DNA of 14,754 nt, taken from contig CANQHB010000019.1 in assembly GCA_947623755.1 (NCBI GenBank), forward strand, positions 1-14,754, written 5' to 3'. The notes beneath the pieces are model-generated. The model worked only from the letters and a program-made list of their open reading frames with translations, was not told the origin of the DNA and did not search any database. Source of the stretch: an uncultured Bacilli bacterium (GTDB lineage Bacteria > Bacillota_I > Bacilli_A > RF39 > UBA660). Positions 8,001-14,754 of this stretch are shown one piece after another. The position numbers and the translations under genes were made by a program. The stretch's first letter is position 1, and each line of letters opens with the position of its first letter.

Positions 8001-8824
8001 CCTAATTCCAATAATTTTCTTAAACGATTATTTCGGTTAATAATTCTTCTATATAAATCATTTAAGTCACTAGTTGCAAATCTTCCGCCATCAAGTTGAA
8101 TCATTGGTCTTAACTCTGGTGGAATAACTGGTAAAACGTCTAATACCATCCATTCTGGTTTATTTCCAGATTCTTGGAATGCTACTAAGCAATCTAACCG
8201 TTTTACTAATCTAATTCTCTTTTGTCCTGTGGCATTTTCTAATTCACTTCTTAATGCTGCAATTTCTTTATCAAGGTCAACCATACTAAGTAATTCTTTT
8301 ATTGCTTCCGCACCCATGCCTACTTTAAATGAATTACCATATTTTTCATAATAAGCTCGGTATTCTTTATCAGATAAAGTTTGTTTTTGTTCTAGTGGGG
8401 CATTTCCTGGGTCAATTACCACATAAGACACGAAATATAAAACTTCTTCCAAATCTCTTGGAGACATGTCTAAAACTAATCCCATCTTTGAAGGTACACC
8501 TTTAAAGAACCAGATATGAGAGCATGGCGCTGCTAACTCAATATGCCCCATTCTCTCTCTTCTAACTCTTGATTTTGTAACTTCTACGCCACAACGGTCA
8601 CAAATTACATTTTTATATCTAAGGCGTTTATACTTTCCACATGAACATTCATAATCTTTTGTTGGTCCGAATATTTTTTCACAAAATAATCCACCACGTT
8701 CAGGTTTTAAAGTACGATAATTGATAGTCTCAGGTTTTTCAACTTCCCCATAAGACCAACTTCTAATCTTTTCTGGTGAAGCAATCCCTATTTTAATTCC
8801 TTTAAAATTATTAACATCTATCAT
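5078..8824 (-). CDS. rpoC: DNA-directed RNA polymerase subunit beta'
   Basis: This 1248-residue catalytic subunit of RNA polymerase forms the active site with beta. The N-terminal zinc ribbon has C60, C62, C75 and C78. The Mg-binding NADFDGDQM motif (447-455; D449, D451, D453) is intact. The second zinc site is C820, C896, C903 and C906. The bridge helix covers about 770-808 and the trigger loop is about 920-949 (EAVGIMAAQSIGEPGTQLTMRT region). The bridge helix reads GSRKGSADTAL where most bacteria have GARKGLADTAL (S785 and S789). The C-terminus is an acidic tail of about 50 residues. The ATG at 8824 follows the rpoB stop by two bases and its ribosome site (GAGGTG) lies in the last rpoB codons, so the two are tightly coupled. 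Confidence 0.99.
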   Translation of the reverse strand: MIDVNNFKGIKIGIASPEKIRSWSYGEVEKPETINYRTLKPERGGLFCEKIFGPTKDYECSCGKYKRLRYKNVICDRCGVEVTKSRVRRERMGHIELAAPCSHIWFFKGVPSKMGLVLDMSPRDLEEVLYFVSYVVIDPGNAPLEQKQTLSDKEYRAYYEKYGNSFKVGMGAEAIKELLSMVDLDKEIAALRSELENATGQKRIRLVKRLDCLVAFQESGNKPEWMVLDVLPVIPPELRPMIQLDGGRFATSDLNDLYRRIINRNNRLRKLLELGAPTIIVQNEKRMLQEAVDSLFDNGRRGRSITAAGNRPLKSLSSMLKGKQGRFRQNLLGKRVDYSGRSVIVVGPNLKMYQCGLPKEMALELFKPHVIHGLVERGLAHNIKGAKKLIDTRDECVWDIVEDVITEHPVLLNRAPTLHRLGIQAFEPKLVGGKAIRLHPLVCTGFNADFDGDQMAVHIPLSEEAKAEARILMLSASNILNPKDGKPIVTPSQDMVLGNCYLTIEKAGEENEGKVYKNTNEALMAYERREVTLHTRIAIPVRSFKYKLFTEEQQDKYLVTTVGKIIFNEILPDSFPYVNEATKDNIEGITPNKYFIPMGKNIPEEISKMELTKPFVKKTLEWIIAQVFKRYKTTETSIMLDKLKDLGFKYSTVAGITVSVSDIVRSSKKEDIIKDAKEKVEKVNKQFKRGLITDEERYNSVIEIWTEANDLVKQELQEISANDFDNPIFMMMNSNARGSISNFTQLAGMRGLMAKPDGSTVEIPITSCFIEGLDVSEFFLSTHGSRKGSADTALRTADSGYLTRRLVDVAQDIIVKEFDCGSIAGVEVYDLVNDKDGSVIESLSERILGRYTAKKVINPETKEMIVDKDELITENIAAKIVKAGVKKVEIRSVLTCKTQNGVCQKCYGRNLATGNLVETGEAVGIMAAQSIGEPGTQLTMRTFHTGGVAGGDDITQGLPRVEELFEARTPKYKATVSEINGKVIAIEDQGGKHKVVVENEAGIREHITNYNTKLRVEVGDTVVAGEKLTEGSIAPKELLAVTDPLTAQEYILKEIQAVYKLQGVDINDKHVEIIVKRMINKVRIVDAGDTDFVEGLTVSMHEFTEGNKPVILRGGIPATGRPIMLGITKSSLETDSYLSAASFQETTRVLTDAAIKGKVDYLRGLKENVIIGKLIPAGTGAKEYNDIDIYLEKEFMKDDASEFLEDKLLDDGTTPEKVEDGSEEEASEITFDDIALDSEEEKEENAEE

Positions 8825-8826
8825 AA

Positions 8827-11800
8827 TTACACCTCTTCCCCTAGATTTTCTTCTTCGATATCTTCTAAGTCATCTAAATCCGGTTCATCAGGAAAATCGT
8901 CTTCTTCATCGTCAAAGTCACTATCATCATCTTCATAATCTTCTAGTGGCATTTCTTCTTCATTTTCGCCTTTAATTTCGATTTCTCCATCCCGAATACT
9001 AGCTTCCGCGTCTATCTCTTCAATCTTTAAAGTATCTTCTTTTTCTTCCTCTTCTTCCAATTCTTTAAATTCTACCACATTATCATCATTATCAATTATT
9101 TGCATATCTAATCCTAAAGCTTGGAATTCTTTAATTAATACTCTAAAGCTTTCTGGTACTCCGGCTTGATTAACCGTTTTACCTTTAACTAAAGCTTCAT
9201 AAACTTTAACTCTTCCGATGATATCATCGGCTTTTACTGTTAAAATTTCTTGTAAGACATGCGCTGCCCCATAAGCATATAAAGCCCAAACTTCCATTTC
9301 TCCAAACCGTTGACCTCCGAATTGTGCTTTACCTCCAAGTGGTTGTTGCGTAACTAATGAATAAGGCCCGGTTGCTCTAGCATGTAACTTATCATCAACC
9401 ATGTGATGTAATTTTAACATATACATAACTCCGACTGAAATACGATGGTCAAAAGGTTCTCCAGTCCGTCCATTATAAAGCACTGTTTTTCCGTCTGGTT
9501 CCATTCCTGCAGCGTCCATTTCTTCTTTAATATCTTCCCAAGTTGCACTATCAAATACTGGTGTCGCATAATGAACTCCTTGCATTTTTCCAGCCATACC
9601 TAAATGCAACTCTAAAATTTGTCCGATATTCATACGTGATGGCACACCTAATGGATTTAACATTACATCTACTGATTTACCATTTGGTAAATAAGGCATA
9701 TCTTCTTCTGGTAAAATAAGGGAAATAACACCTTTATTACCATGTCGACCTGACATTTTATCTCCAACTTGAATCTTTCGTTTTTGAATAATGTATACTC
9801 TTATAATCTTTGATACGCCAGCTGGAAGTTCATCCGAATTTTCTTTAGTATATATTTTTACATCATGAACTATTCCGGCGGCTCCATGTTCAACTCTTAA
9901 AGATGTATCTCTTACTTCTCTAGTTTTTTCACCAAATATTGCATGTAATAATTTTTCTTCACTTGTAAGTTCTTGCATCCCTTTTGGAGTTACTTTACCA
10001 ACTAAAATATCTCCTTCTTTAACTTCAGTCCCAATTCTTACAATACCATTGGAATCCAAATTTTTTCTAGCTTCTTCGCCCACATTTGGAATATCTCTTG
10101 TAATTTCCTCTGGTCCTAATTTTGTATCTCGACAATCTATATCATAATGCTCTAAATGTAAAGAAGTATAAACATCATCTTTTACTAGTCTTTCATTTAA
10201 AATTACCGCGTCTTCGTAATTATAACCATTAAAGGTCATGAACGCTACGGTCATATTTTTACCTAAAGCTAGTTCACCTTTTTCGGTTGAAGGTCCATCG
10301 GCAATAACTTCGCCACGATGAACTTTATCACCCTTTTTAACAATTGGATGATGATTCAAAGCTGTTGAAGCATTTGTTCTTTCAAAATCGGCTAAATAAT
10401 AAATATCTTTACCTTTAGCATTTTTAACAATAATTTTCTTACTATCGGCATATTCTACTACTCCATCGGCTTTACAAACCACTGTCGAGCCTGAATCTCT
10501 TGCTGCAATATATTCTACTCCGGTTCCTACAATTGGCGCTTCACTAGTTAAAAGTGGTACTGCTTGCCGTTGCATGTTTGCACCCATCAAAGTCCGGTTA
10601 GCATCATCATATTCCAAGAATGGAATACAACTTGTTGTAATTGCTACAATTTGACTTGGTGCCACGTCTACATAGTTAACATTTTCTCTTTTAACCATTA
10701 CGTTATCGCCATTTAACCGACATAAGATTTCATCATTAACAATTCTATTATTATCATCTAATTTAACTGTTGCTTGTGAAATATAATAATCATGTTCTTC
10801 ATCCGCGGTCATATAAACAACTTCATCAGTAACTTTGCCATCGACAACTTTCCGATAAGGTGTCATAATAAATCCGTATTCATTAATTTTCGCATAACCT
10901 GCTAAAGACGTAATAAGTCCAATATTTTGACCTTCTGGCGATTCGATAGGACAAATTCTTCCATAGTGAGAAGCATTAACGTCTCGAACATCCATTCCAG
11001 CTCTATCTCTTGAAAGACCACCCGGCCCTAAACTAGATAAACGTCTCTTATCAGTAAGTTCCGCAATCGGATTTATTTGGTCCATGAATTTTGATAATTG
11101 AGATGAGCCAAAGAATTCTTTTAAAGCCGCGGTAACTGGTCTAATATTAATTAAAGTTTTTGGCGTAACCGAATCTAATTCTTGAGTGGTCATTCTCTCA
11201 CGAATAACTCTTTCCATTCTAGCCATACCAGTTCTAAAGACATTTTGAATTAATTCCCCAACTTGTCTTACTCTTCTGTTTCCAAGATTATCTATTTCAT
11301 CAGTATTTCCAATATTATCATGTAAATTTAAATAATATGATACTGACGCATAAATATCCGAAATTGTAAGTCTTCTAACATCAATTGATTGGTCATTACC
11401 AATTATTTTGATAATTCTCTCTGGATTTTCTTTATCATAAACTTTAATTTCTTGAATTTTATCATATTCATCTAATTCTTCATTAATAATTGTTTTCTTT
11501 AAATTAAACCCTTTTTCAATTGTTGGTCTAATATTTTCTAATACTTCTTTTGTAACTACAGTTCCTTTAGCCGCTACGACTTTTCTACCATCTTTAATAT
11601 CTTCGGCTAAAGTACAACCTAATAAACGGTCAATAACATTTAATTTCTTATTAAATTTATAACGACCTACTTTAGCTAAATCATAACGGAATCTATCAAA
11701 GAATCTTGTTACTAATTGGTTTTTACTACTATCTAATGTTGCTGGTTCACCTGGTCTTAATTTTTCATAAATTTCAATTAAAGCTTCATCCGTATTTCTC

Positions 11801-12477
11801 GTTGAATCTTTATCTATCGTATTAGTTAAATAATCATTTTCGCCAAATACTTCATAGATATCTTCATCACTAGATAAACCTAACGCTCTTAAAAATGTTG
11901 TAATTGGTACTTTTCTCGTTCTATCAATTCTAACATACATGATATTTCTAGCGTCAACTTCATACTCTAACCAAGTACCTTTATTGGGAATTATTTCTCC
12001 ACTAATAATTCTCCGTCCATTTTTATCAACTTCTCTTTTAAAATAAATAGATGGACTACGAACTAATTGTGATACAATAACTCTTTCTGCCCCATTAATA
12101 ATAAATGTTCCAGCTTCGGTCATAAGAGGCATATCCCCTAAGAATATCTCTTGTTCTTTTACTTCACCAGTTTCGTGAATAAATACTCTTGCTTGAACCT
12201 TTAGTGGTGCGGCATAATTTACCATTCTTTCCTTAGATTCTTTTACTGAATATCTAGGCGCGTCAAAAGAATAATCGCCAAACTCTAGCGAAATATTCCC
12301 TGTAAAAGATTCAACTGGAAATAAATCTTCAAATACCTCTTTAATCCCCACTTCTAAGAATTCTTGATAACTCTTTTTTTGAATTTCAAGTAAATCTTGC
12401 AACTCCATTGTGTTGCGACTTCTAGAGAAACTTCTTCTTTCTCTATGGTCTCCAAATTTTTCAACTTTATAAGCCAC
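8827..12477 (-). CDS. rpoB: DNA-directed RNA polymerase subunit beta
   Basis: The beta subunit has 1216 residues and forms the catalytic cleft with beta' and the rifampicin pocket. Conserved blocks include the rif cluster (457-484), YNYEDAVILNER (752-763), GDKMSGRHGNKG (905-916) and the C-terminal clamp segment GGQRFGEMEVWALYAYGAA (1054-1072). In the rif cluster, lysine 463 and aspartate 476 replace the glutamine and histidine found at E. coli positions 513 and 526. Residues 1141-1216 form an acidic tail (43 of 76 residues are D or E, four are K or R). The start is GTG at 12477, five bases after GGGGTG, and the following residues (AYKVEKFG) look like a normal beta N-terminus. It has its own promoter, and rpoC follows by two bases. 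The ribosomal stalk genes that usually precede it are absent. Confidence 0.99.
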   Translation of the reverse strand: MAYKVEKFGDHRERRSFSRSRNTMELQDLLEIQKKSYQEFLEVGIKEVFEDLFPVESFTGNISLEFGDYSFDAPRYSVKESKERMVNYAAPLKVQARVFIHETGEVKEQEIFLGDMPLMTEAGTFIINGAERVIVSQLVRSPSIYFKREVDKNGRRIISGEIIPNKGTWLEYEVDARNIMYVRIDRTRKVPITTFLRALGLSSDEDIYEVFGENDYLTNTIDKDSTRNTDEALIEIYEKLRPGEPATLDSSKNQLVTRFFDRFRYDLAKVGRYKFNKKLNVIDRLLGCTLAEDIKDGRKVVAAKGTVVTKEVLENIRPTIEKGFNLKKTIINEELDEYDKIQEIKVYDKENPERIIKIIGNDQSIDVRRLTISDIYASVSYYLNLHDNIGNTDEIDNLGNRRVRQVGELIQNVFRTGMARMERVIRERMTTQELDSVTPKTLINIRPVTAALKEFFGSSQLSKFMDQINPIAELTDKRRLSSLGPGGLSRDRAGMDVRDVNASHYGRICPIESPEGQNIGLITSLAGYAKINEYGFIMTPYRKVVDGKVTDEVVYMTADEEHDYYISQATVKLDDNNRIVNDEILCRLNGDNVMVKRENVNYVDVAPSQIVAITTSCIPFLEYDDANRTLMGANMQRQAVPLLTSEAPIVGTGVEYIAARDSGSTVVCKADGVVEYADSKKIIVKNAKGKDIYYLADFERTNASTALNHHPIVKKGDKVHRGEVIADGPSTEKGELALGKNMTVAFMTFNGYNYEDAVILNERLVKDDVYTSLHLEHYDIDCRDTKLGPEEITRDIPNVGEEARKNLDSNGIVRIGTEVKEGDILVGKVTPKGMQELTSEEKLLHAIFGEKTREVRDTSLRVEHGAAGIVHDVKIYTKENSDELPAGVSKIIRVYIIQKRKIQVGDKMSGRHGNKGVISLILPEEDMPYLPNGKSVDVMLNPLGVPSRMNIGQILELHLGMAGKMQGVHYATPVFDSATWEDIKEEMDAAGMEPDGKTVLYNGRTGEPFDHRISVGVMYMLKLHHMVDDKLHARATGPYSLVTQQPLGGKAQFGGQRFGEMEVWALYAYGAAHVLQEILTVKADDIIGRVKVYEALVKGKTVNQAGVPESFRVLIKEFQALGLDMQIIDNDDNVVEFKELEEEEEKEDTLKIEEIDAEASIRDGEIEIKGENEEEMPLEDYEDDDSDFDDEEDDFPDEPDLDDLEDIEEENLGEEV

Positions 12478-12545
12478 GATTTCACCCCAATATCTAAAAT
12501 TTTAGTGCTCATTTAAAGAAAAAACAAATACGTCACCAATTTAAA

Positions 12546-12574
12546 ATTTTATCAATAAAATATTATAATGTCAA
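12546..12574 (-). promoter_or_regulatory. sigma-A promoter of rpoB-rpoC
   Basis: A perfect -35 TTGACA (12574-12569), a 17-base spacer and -10 TAAAAT (12551-12546) would start a leader of about 60 bases. The -35 contains the TGA stop of ybxB, so the promoter begins inside the preceding gene. Confidence 0.8.
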
Positions 12575-13161
12575 GCTATATGTGCCACAAAAATATAAAA
12601 ACCTTTGCTTTTTTCTTTAATTTCAATTTTATAAAGAGTATTTATCTCTTTAATGATACTCTTACACCCTGCGTCTTTTCTTATTACCACCCATAACTCT
12701 CCCTCTGGATTCAAATATTCTTTTGCTTGTCTTAAAAATTCTAAGACCACCTTCTTACCCGCTCGAATTGGAGGATTAGTAATAATTAAATCATACTTTT
12801 CCTTTACATTTTCATATATATCACTCATCTTAAATGAGACACTAACATTATTATTTAAGGCATTTTTTTCGGCTAACTTTAATGCTCTTTTATTTACATC
12901 TACACCTAAACCTTTTACTTTTAATACTTTACTTAGAACAACACTTATAAAACCATAACCACAACCCACATCTAAAAAATTTGTAATTTCCTTTTTATTC
13001 TTTAAATAAGTCTCCACTAAAAGTCTACTTCCATAATCTATTTTATTTTTAGAAAATACGCCATTATCACTCACAAAGCTAAAATCAAAAGACCCATAAC
13101 TGTATTTTATGATTCTTTTTTCACTTTTCAAATTGTCGTTATTTGTAAAATAGTGTTCCAA
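12571..13161 (-). CDS. ybxB: RsmC-like class I methyltransferase (YbxB family)
   Basis: This 196-residue protein is an S-adenosylmethionine-dependent methyltransferase of the small RsmC-like group. It has SAM-binding motif I LDVGCGYGF (63-71), an acidic residue after the second strand (GLGVDVN, D88) and the catalytic-type motif NPPIRAGK (119-126), typical of enzymes that methylate the exocyclic N2 of guanine in rRNA (RsmC acts on 16S G1207). The N-terminal HYF motif and RKDAG near 151 also fit YbxB. In B. subtilis ybxB lies directly upstream of rpoB, as here. The start is TTG at 13161, preceded by AAAAGG and giving the expected MEHYF; no ATG is near. The stop is TGA and lies inside the rpoB -35. 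The rRNA target is inferred from the family. Confidence 0.88.
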   Translation of the reverse strand: MEHYFTNNDNLKSEKRIIKYSYGSFDFSFVSDNGVFSKNKIDYGSRLLVETYLKNKKEITNFLDVGCGYGFISVVLSKVLKVKGLGVDVNKRALKLAEKNALNNNVSVSFKMSDIYENVKEKYDLIITNPPIRAGKKVVLEFLRQAKEYLNPEGELWVVIRKDAGCKSIIKEINTLYKIEIKEKSKGFYIFVAHIA

Positions 13162-13192
13162 ATTACCTTTTCCCCTTTTGCTAGATACATTT

Positions 13193-13220
13193 AGTATATC
13201 AAATATTAAAAAATAGTCAA
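13193..13220 (-). promoter_or_regulatory. sigma-A promoter of ybxB
   Basis: -35 TTGACT (13220-13215), a 16-base spacer and -10 TATACT (13198-13193) directly follow the terminator of the upstream membrane-protein gene. Confidence 0.75.
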
Positions 13221-13221
13221 G

Positions 13222-13247
13222 AAAAAATTGCCCTAAAAAGCAATTTT
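13222..13247 (-). terminator. intrinsic terminator after the NTF2-like membrane protein gene
   Basis: The perfect 8-bp stem AAAATTGC (13247-13240) / GCAATTTT (13231-13224) has an 8-base loop and continues into TT after the stem, so six T in a row close it. The TAG stop (13235-13233) lies in the loop. Confidence 0.75.
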
Positions 13248-14126
13248 ATAATCCATAATATTATATTCTGTGATTGTCACTTTATTTTGGTTATTATCTA
13301 CAATATTATATACTGTATAATTTTTATATTCCTGCTTCGCATAACTAAATATTGTCGCGGTATATTTATTCCATATTTCCCCATAATTATTTTGAAAATC
13401 GGTTATAGTCGGATATTTCTTCTTTGTTTTATTATCTAACATATTATAAGCTTTATTACTATCATTAAGCATTATATTATTATAAAATTCTGATAAGTAA
13501 AGAAGCAATTTATCTTCTAAATCCAGATTAACTCTTTCAATTTTTTCGCCATTATCTATTTTTATCTCTTCTAATTTATAACTCCGAGCATAATTACCAA
13601 TATTTATGTTATCGGGAATAGGCTTAATTACATAACCGCCATTACTAACAATTACTAAATAATTTACATTACTTAAATATTCACCATCTTCTTCCATCAT
13701 TCCATAATTAACAAAATACCCATTTATAAAGTAATAAGTTATATTACTATCTTTATTATAATATATCTCTTTTGCTATATAGGAAGTTGTACTATAGTTA
13801 TTGGCAAATTTACTTATAACATTACTTTCCGTTATCTTATTTTCGTTTTTGTACTCTTCATCTAATATTTTAAATAAACCTTCCCGGTCTTTATTTACCA
13901 TTAAAGTATAAAAGTCATTAATAACTTTTTGCATGGTAAAAAATTCGCTTTCATTATCTAATCTTGAAATTGTTTTATTAAATGTTGTACTAGGATTATT
14001 AGTTTCACTATTATTATTTTTCCTATCATCTCGATTTTTTAAGCTAAAACCTAAAACCAAAGCCAATATGGCAATACTACCTAAAATTATTCCAATAATT
14101 ATCAATACTTTTTTCTTTGCTTCCAA
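13233..14126 (-). CDS. single-pass membrane protein with two tandem NTF2-like repeats
   Basis: A lysine-rich N-terminus (EAKKK) is followed by one strong hydrophobic segment (VLIIIGIILGSIAILALVLGF, residues about 7-27), then an Asn-rich linker and an extracytoplasmic region. That region shows two related modules of about 100 residues (about 60-166 and 193-297). Each opens with a helix containing FYxxM, then N/D-rich residues, LD, and a lysine/tyrosine-rich loop, and each ends in beta-strand-like segments. This is the shape of NTF2-like or VirB8/TcpC-like domains, but I see no diagnostic motif. The open frame reaches an ATG at 14162 that overlaps the upstream gene and lacks a ribosome site. 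TTG at 14126 lies one base after the upstream TAG and nine bases after AGGGG, so I choose it (297 residues). It is co-transcribed and probably coupled with the lysozyme-like gene. The function is unproven. Confidence 0.7.
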   Translation of the reverse strand: MEAKKKVLIIIGIILGSIAILALVLGFSLKNRDDRKNNNSETNNPSTTFNKTISRLDNESEFFTMQKVINDFYTLMVNKDREGLFKILDEEYKNENKITESNVISKFANNYSTTSYIAKEIYYNKDSNITYYFINGYFVNYGMMEEDGEYLSNVNYLVIVSNGGYVIKPIPDNINIGNYARSYKLEEIKIDNGEKIERVNLDLEDKLLLYLSEFYNNIMLNDSNKAYNMLDNKTKKKYPTITDFQNNYGEIWNKYTATIFSYAKQEYKNYTVYNIVDNNQNKVTITEYNIMDYKIAF

Positions 14127-14127
14127 A

Positions 14128-14754
14128 CTAATTCGCCCCTTCTCCACAATTATTATTAACATAATTAATATATTCTTCTAGCGATTCATTTACTCTGTTT
14201 GGACAAGTTGTACTTTCATGAGCTGGACTTTCAAAATCTAAACAGAAATTAAGAGCTACATCCGAAGCGGAATAATTTCCGGTTATATATTTATATGTAA
14301 TCGCATATCCTTTAGTTTCTTCTAATAAATATCCTAACTGGACACTTAAATCGGCAATCGACTTTTTCTGACTTTTCGCATATTCATAAAGGCCTTGTTT
14401 CCGTCCTGCACTCGTCCACTGAATTAAGCCATAACCAGCCCGGTCATTTACGAATTTATCTTTAGCATAACTTCCACTATCGACCCCTTTAGTATATAAT
14501 TCATCACTACCAAAGCCTTTTATTTCTGGATGAACACAAAAGCCATAATCTTTACCATAAACTTTACAACATTGATTTTCTTCATAGCAATTTTCCAAAT
14601 TATTCGTTCTAAAACTTCCTTCATGCGCCATATTAATTAAAATTCCTACCACTGCATTTTTGGATAAGCCACTTGCTAATAAAGACTCACAAACTACTTG
14701 TTTTCCTCCTGCACTATCACTTACTCCTGCAAAATTAATTGATGAAGTAGGTCG
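14128..14754 (-). CDS. phage-tail-lysozyme-like cell wall hydrolase, partial (5' end outside window)
   Basis: The frame stays open from the right window edge to a TAG at 14130-14128, giving 208 visible residues, so the gene starts outside. A GTG at 14652 is internal, because coding continues upstream of it with VVCESLLASGLSKNAVVGI. The visible domain resembles the phage-tail lysozyme family: a short helix (SLLASGLSKNAVVGILINM), a glutamate in AHEGSF (codon 14622-14620) at the expected catalytic position, then AGYGLIQWTSAGRKQGLYEYA, close to the GYGLxQWT...RK...L signature, and a final DFESPA...RV segment. Family members cleave peptidoglycan. The domain has six cysteines between NLENC and GFC, NFCLDFE and TTCPN, suggesting disulfides outside the cell. 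The membrane protein gene follows one base later. Any domain further upstream is not visible. Confidence 0.78.
   Translation of the reverse strand, partial: RPTSSINFAGVSDSAGGKQVVCESLLASGLSKNAVVGILINMAHEGSFRTNNLENCYEENQCCKVYGKDYGFCVHPEIKGFGSDELYTKGVDSGSYAKDKFVNDRAGYGLIQWTSAGRKQGLYEYAKSQKKSIADLSVQLGYLLEETKGYAITYKYITGNYSASDVALNFCLDFESPAHESTTCPNRVNESLEEYINYVNNNCGEGAN

Noticed and set aside
8830..9070. Low-complexity repeat at the end of rpoB
   Set aside because: It is in-frame GAA/GAT coding for the acidic tail, not a tandem repeat or a CRISPR-like array.
12494..12505. Perfect 12-bp palindrome CTAAAATTTTAG in the rpoB leader, as an operator or attenuator
   Set aside because: It is short and AT-only except for the ends, with no loop for a stable hairpin and no partner site; expected by chance in such AT-rich DNA.
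12653..12958. Open + strand frame opposite ybxB
   Set aside because: It is antisense to the conserved methyltransferase motifs and has no start signals.
13184..13200. Imperfect dyad overlapping the ybxB -10 as a repressor site
   Set aside because: Only five base pairs with a bulge; overlaps a consensus -10, whose sequence explains much of the symmetry.
13933..14181. Hydrophobic + strand frame opposite the membrane protein N-terminus
   Set aside because: It is antisense to the transmembrane segment and linker; hydrophobicity follows from T-rich complement.
1..14754. tRNA, rRNA, CRISPR array, IS element or attachment site
   Set aside because: I looked for tRNA-like folds, regularly spaced repeats, transposase frames and terminal repeats and saw none.

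Overview
The window is AT-rich DNA from a low-GC Bacilli-type Firmicute. An uncultured gut lineage close to the Mollicutes (RF39-like or Erysipelotrichia-like) is plausible, but this is inference. The helicase-loading pair DnaB/DnaI is specific to Bacilli, the glycyl-tRNA synthetase is the single-chain form behind a T-box leader, and ybxB sits directly upstream of rpoB-rpoC as in Bacillus. TGA acts as a stop codon (end of ybxB) and tryptophan is read from TGG, so this is not a code-4 Mycoplasma.

Layout: only the first gene, the tail of a thioredoxin-fold protein, is on the + strand. All other genes are on the - strand. Read in their own direction, from the right edge leftwards: a partial phage-tail-lysozyme-like wall hydrolase (14754-14128), coupled to a single-pass membrane protein with two NTF2-like repeats (14126-13233); a terminator and promoter; the ybxB methyltransferase (13161-12571); a promoter, then rpoB (12477-8827) and rpoC (8824-5078), the beta and beta' subunits of RNA polymerase; a terminator and promoter, then an unrecognised 282-residue protein (5004-4156); a promoter and glycine T-box leader, then glyS (3950-2574); a terminator and promoter, then the primosome genes dnaB (2490-1216) and dnaI (1204-326), which converge on the thioredoxin-fold gene at a shared hairpin.

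The genes serve transcription (rpoBC), translation (glyS, ybxB), loading of the replicative helicase (dnaB, dnaI) and the cell surface (the lysozyme-like and NTF2-like pair). The packing is very tight: several terminator hairpins contain the stop codon of the gene they end, and the rpoB -35 box contains the ybxB stop.

The points most worth following are: an apparent ATT start codon for dnaB; two substitutions in RpoB at classical rifampicin-resistance positions; a compact glycine T-box with odd terminator geometry; and the lysozyme-like/NTF2-like pair, which resembles the CwlT-TcpC pair of Tn916-type conjugation modules.
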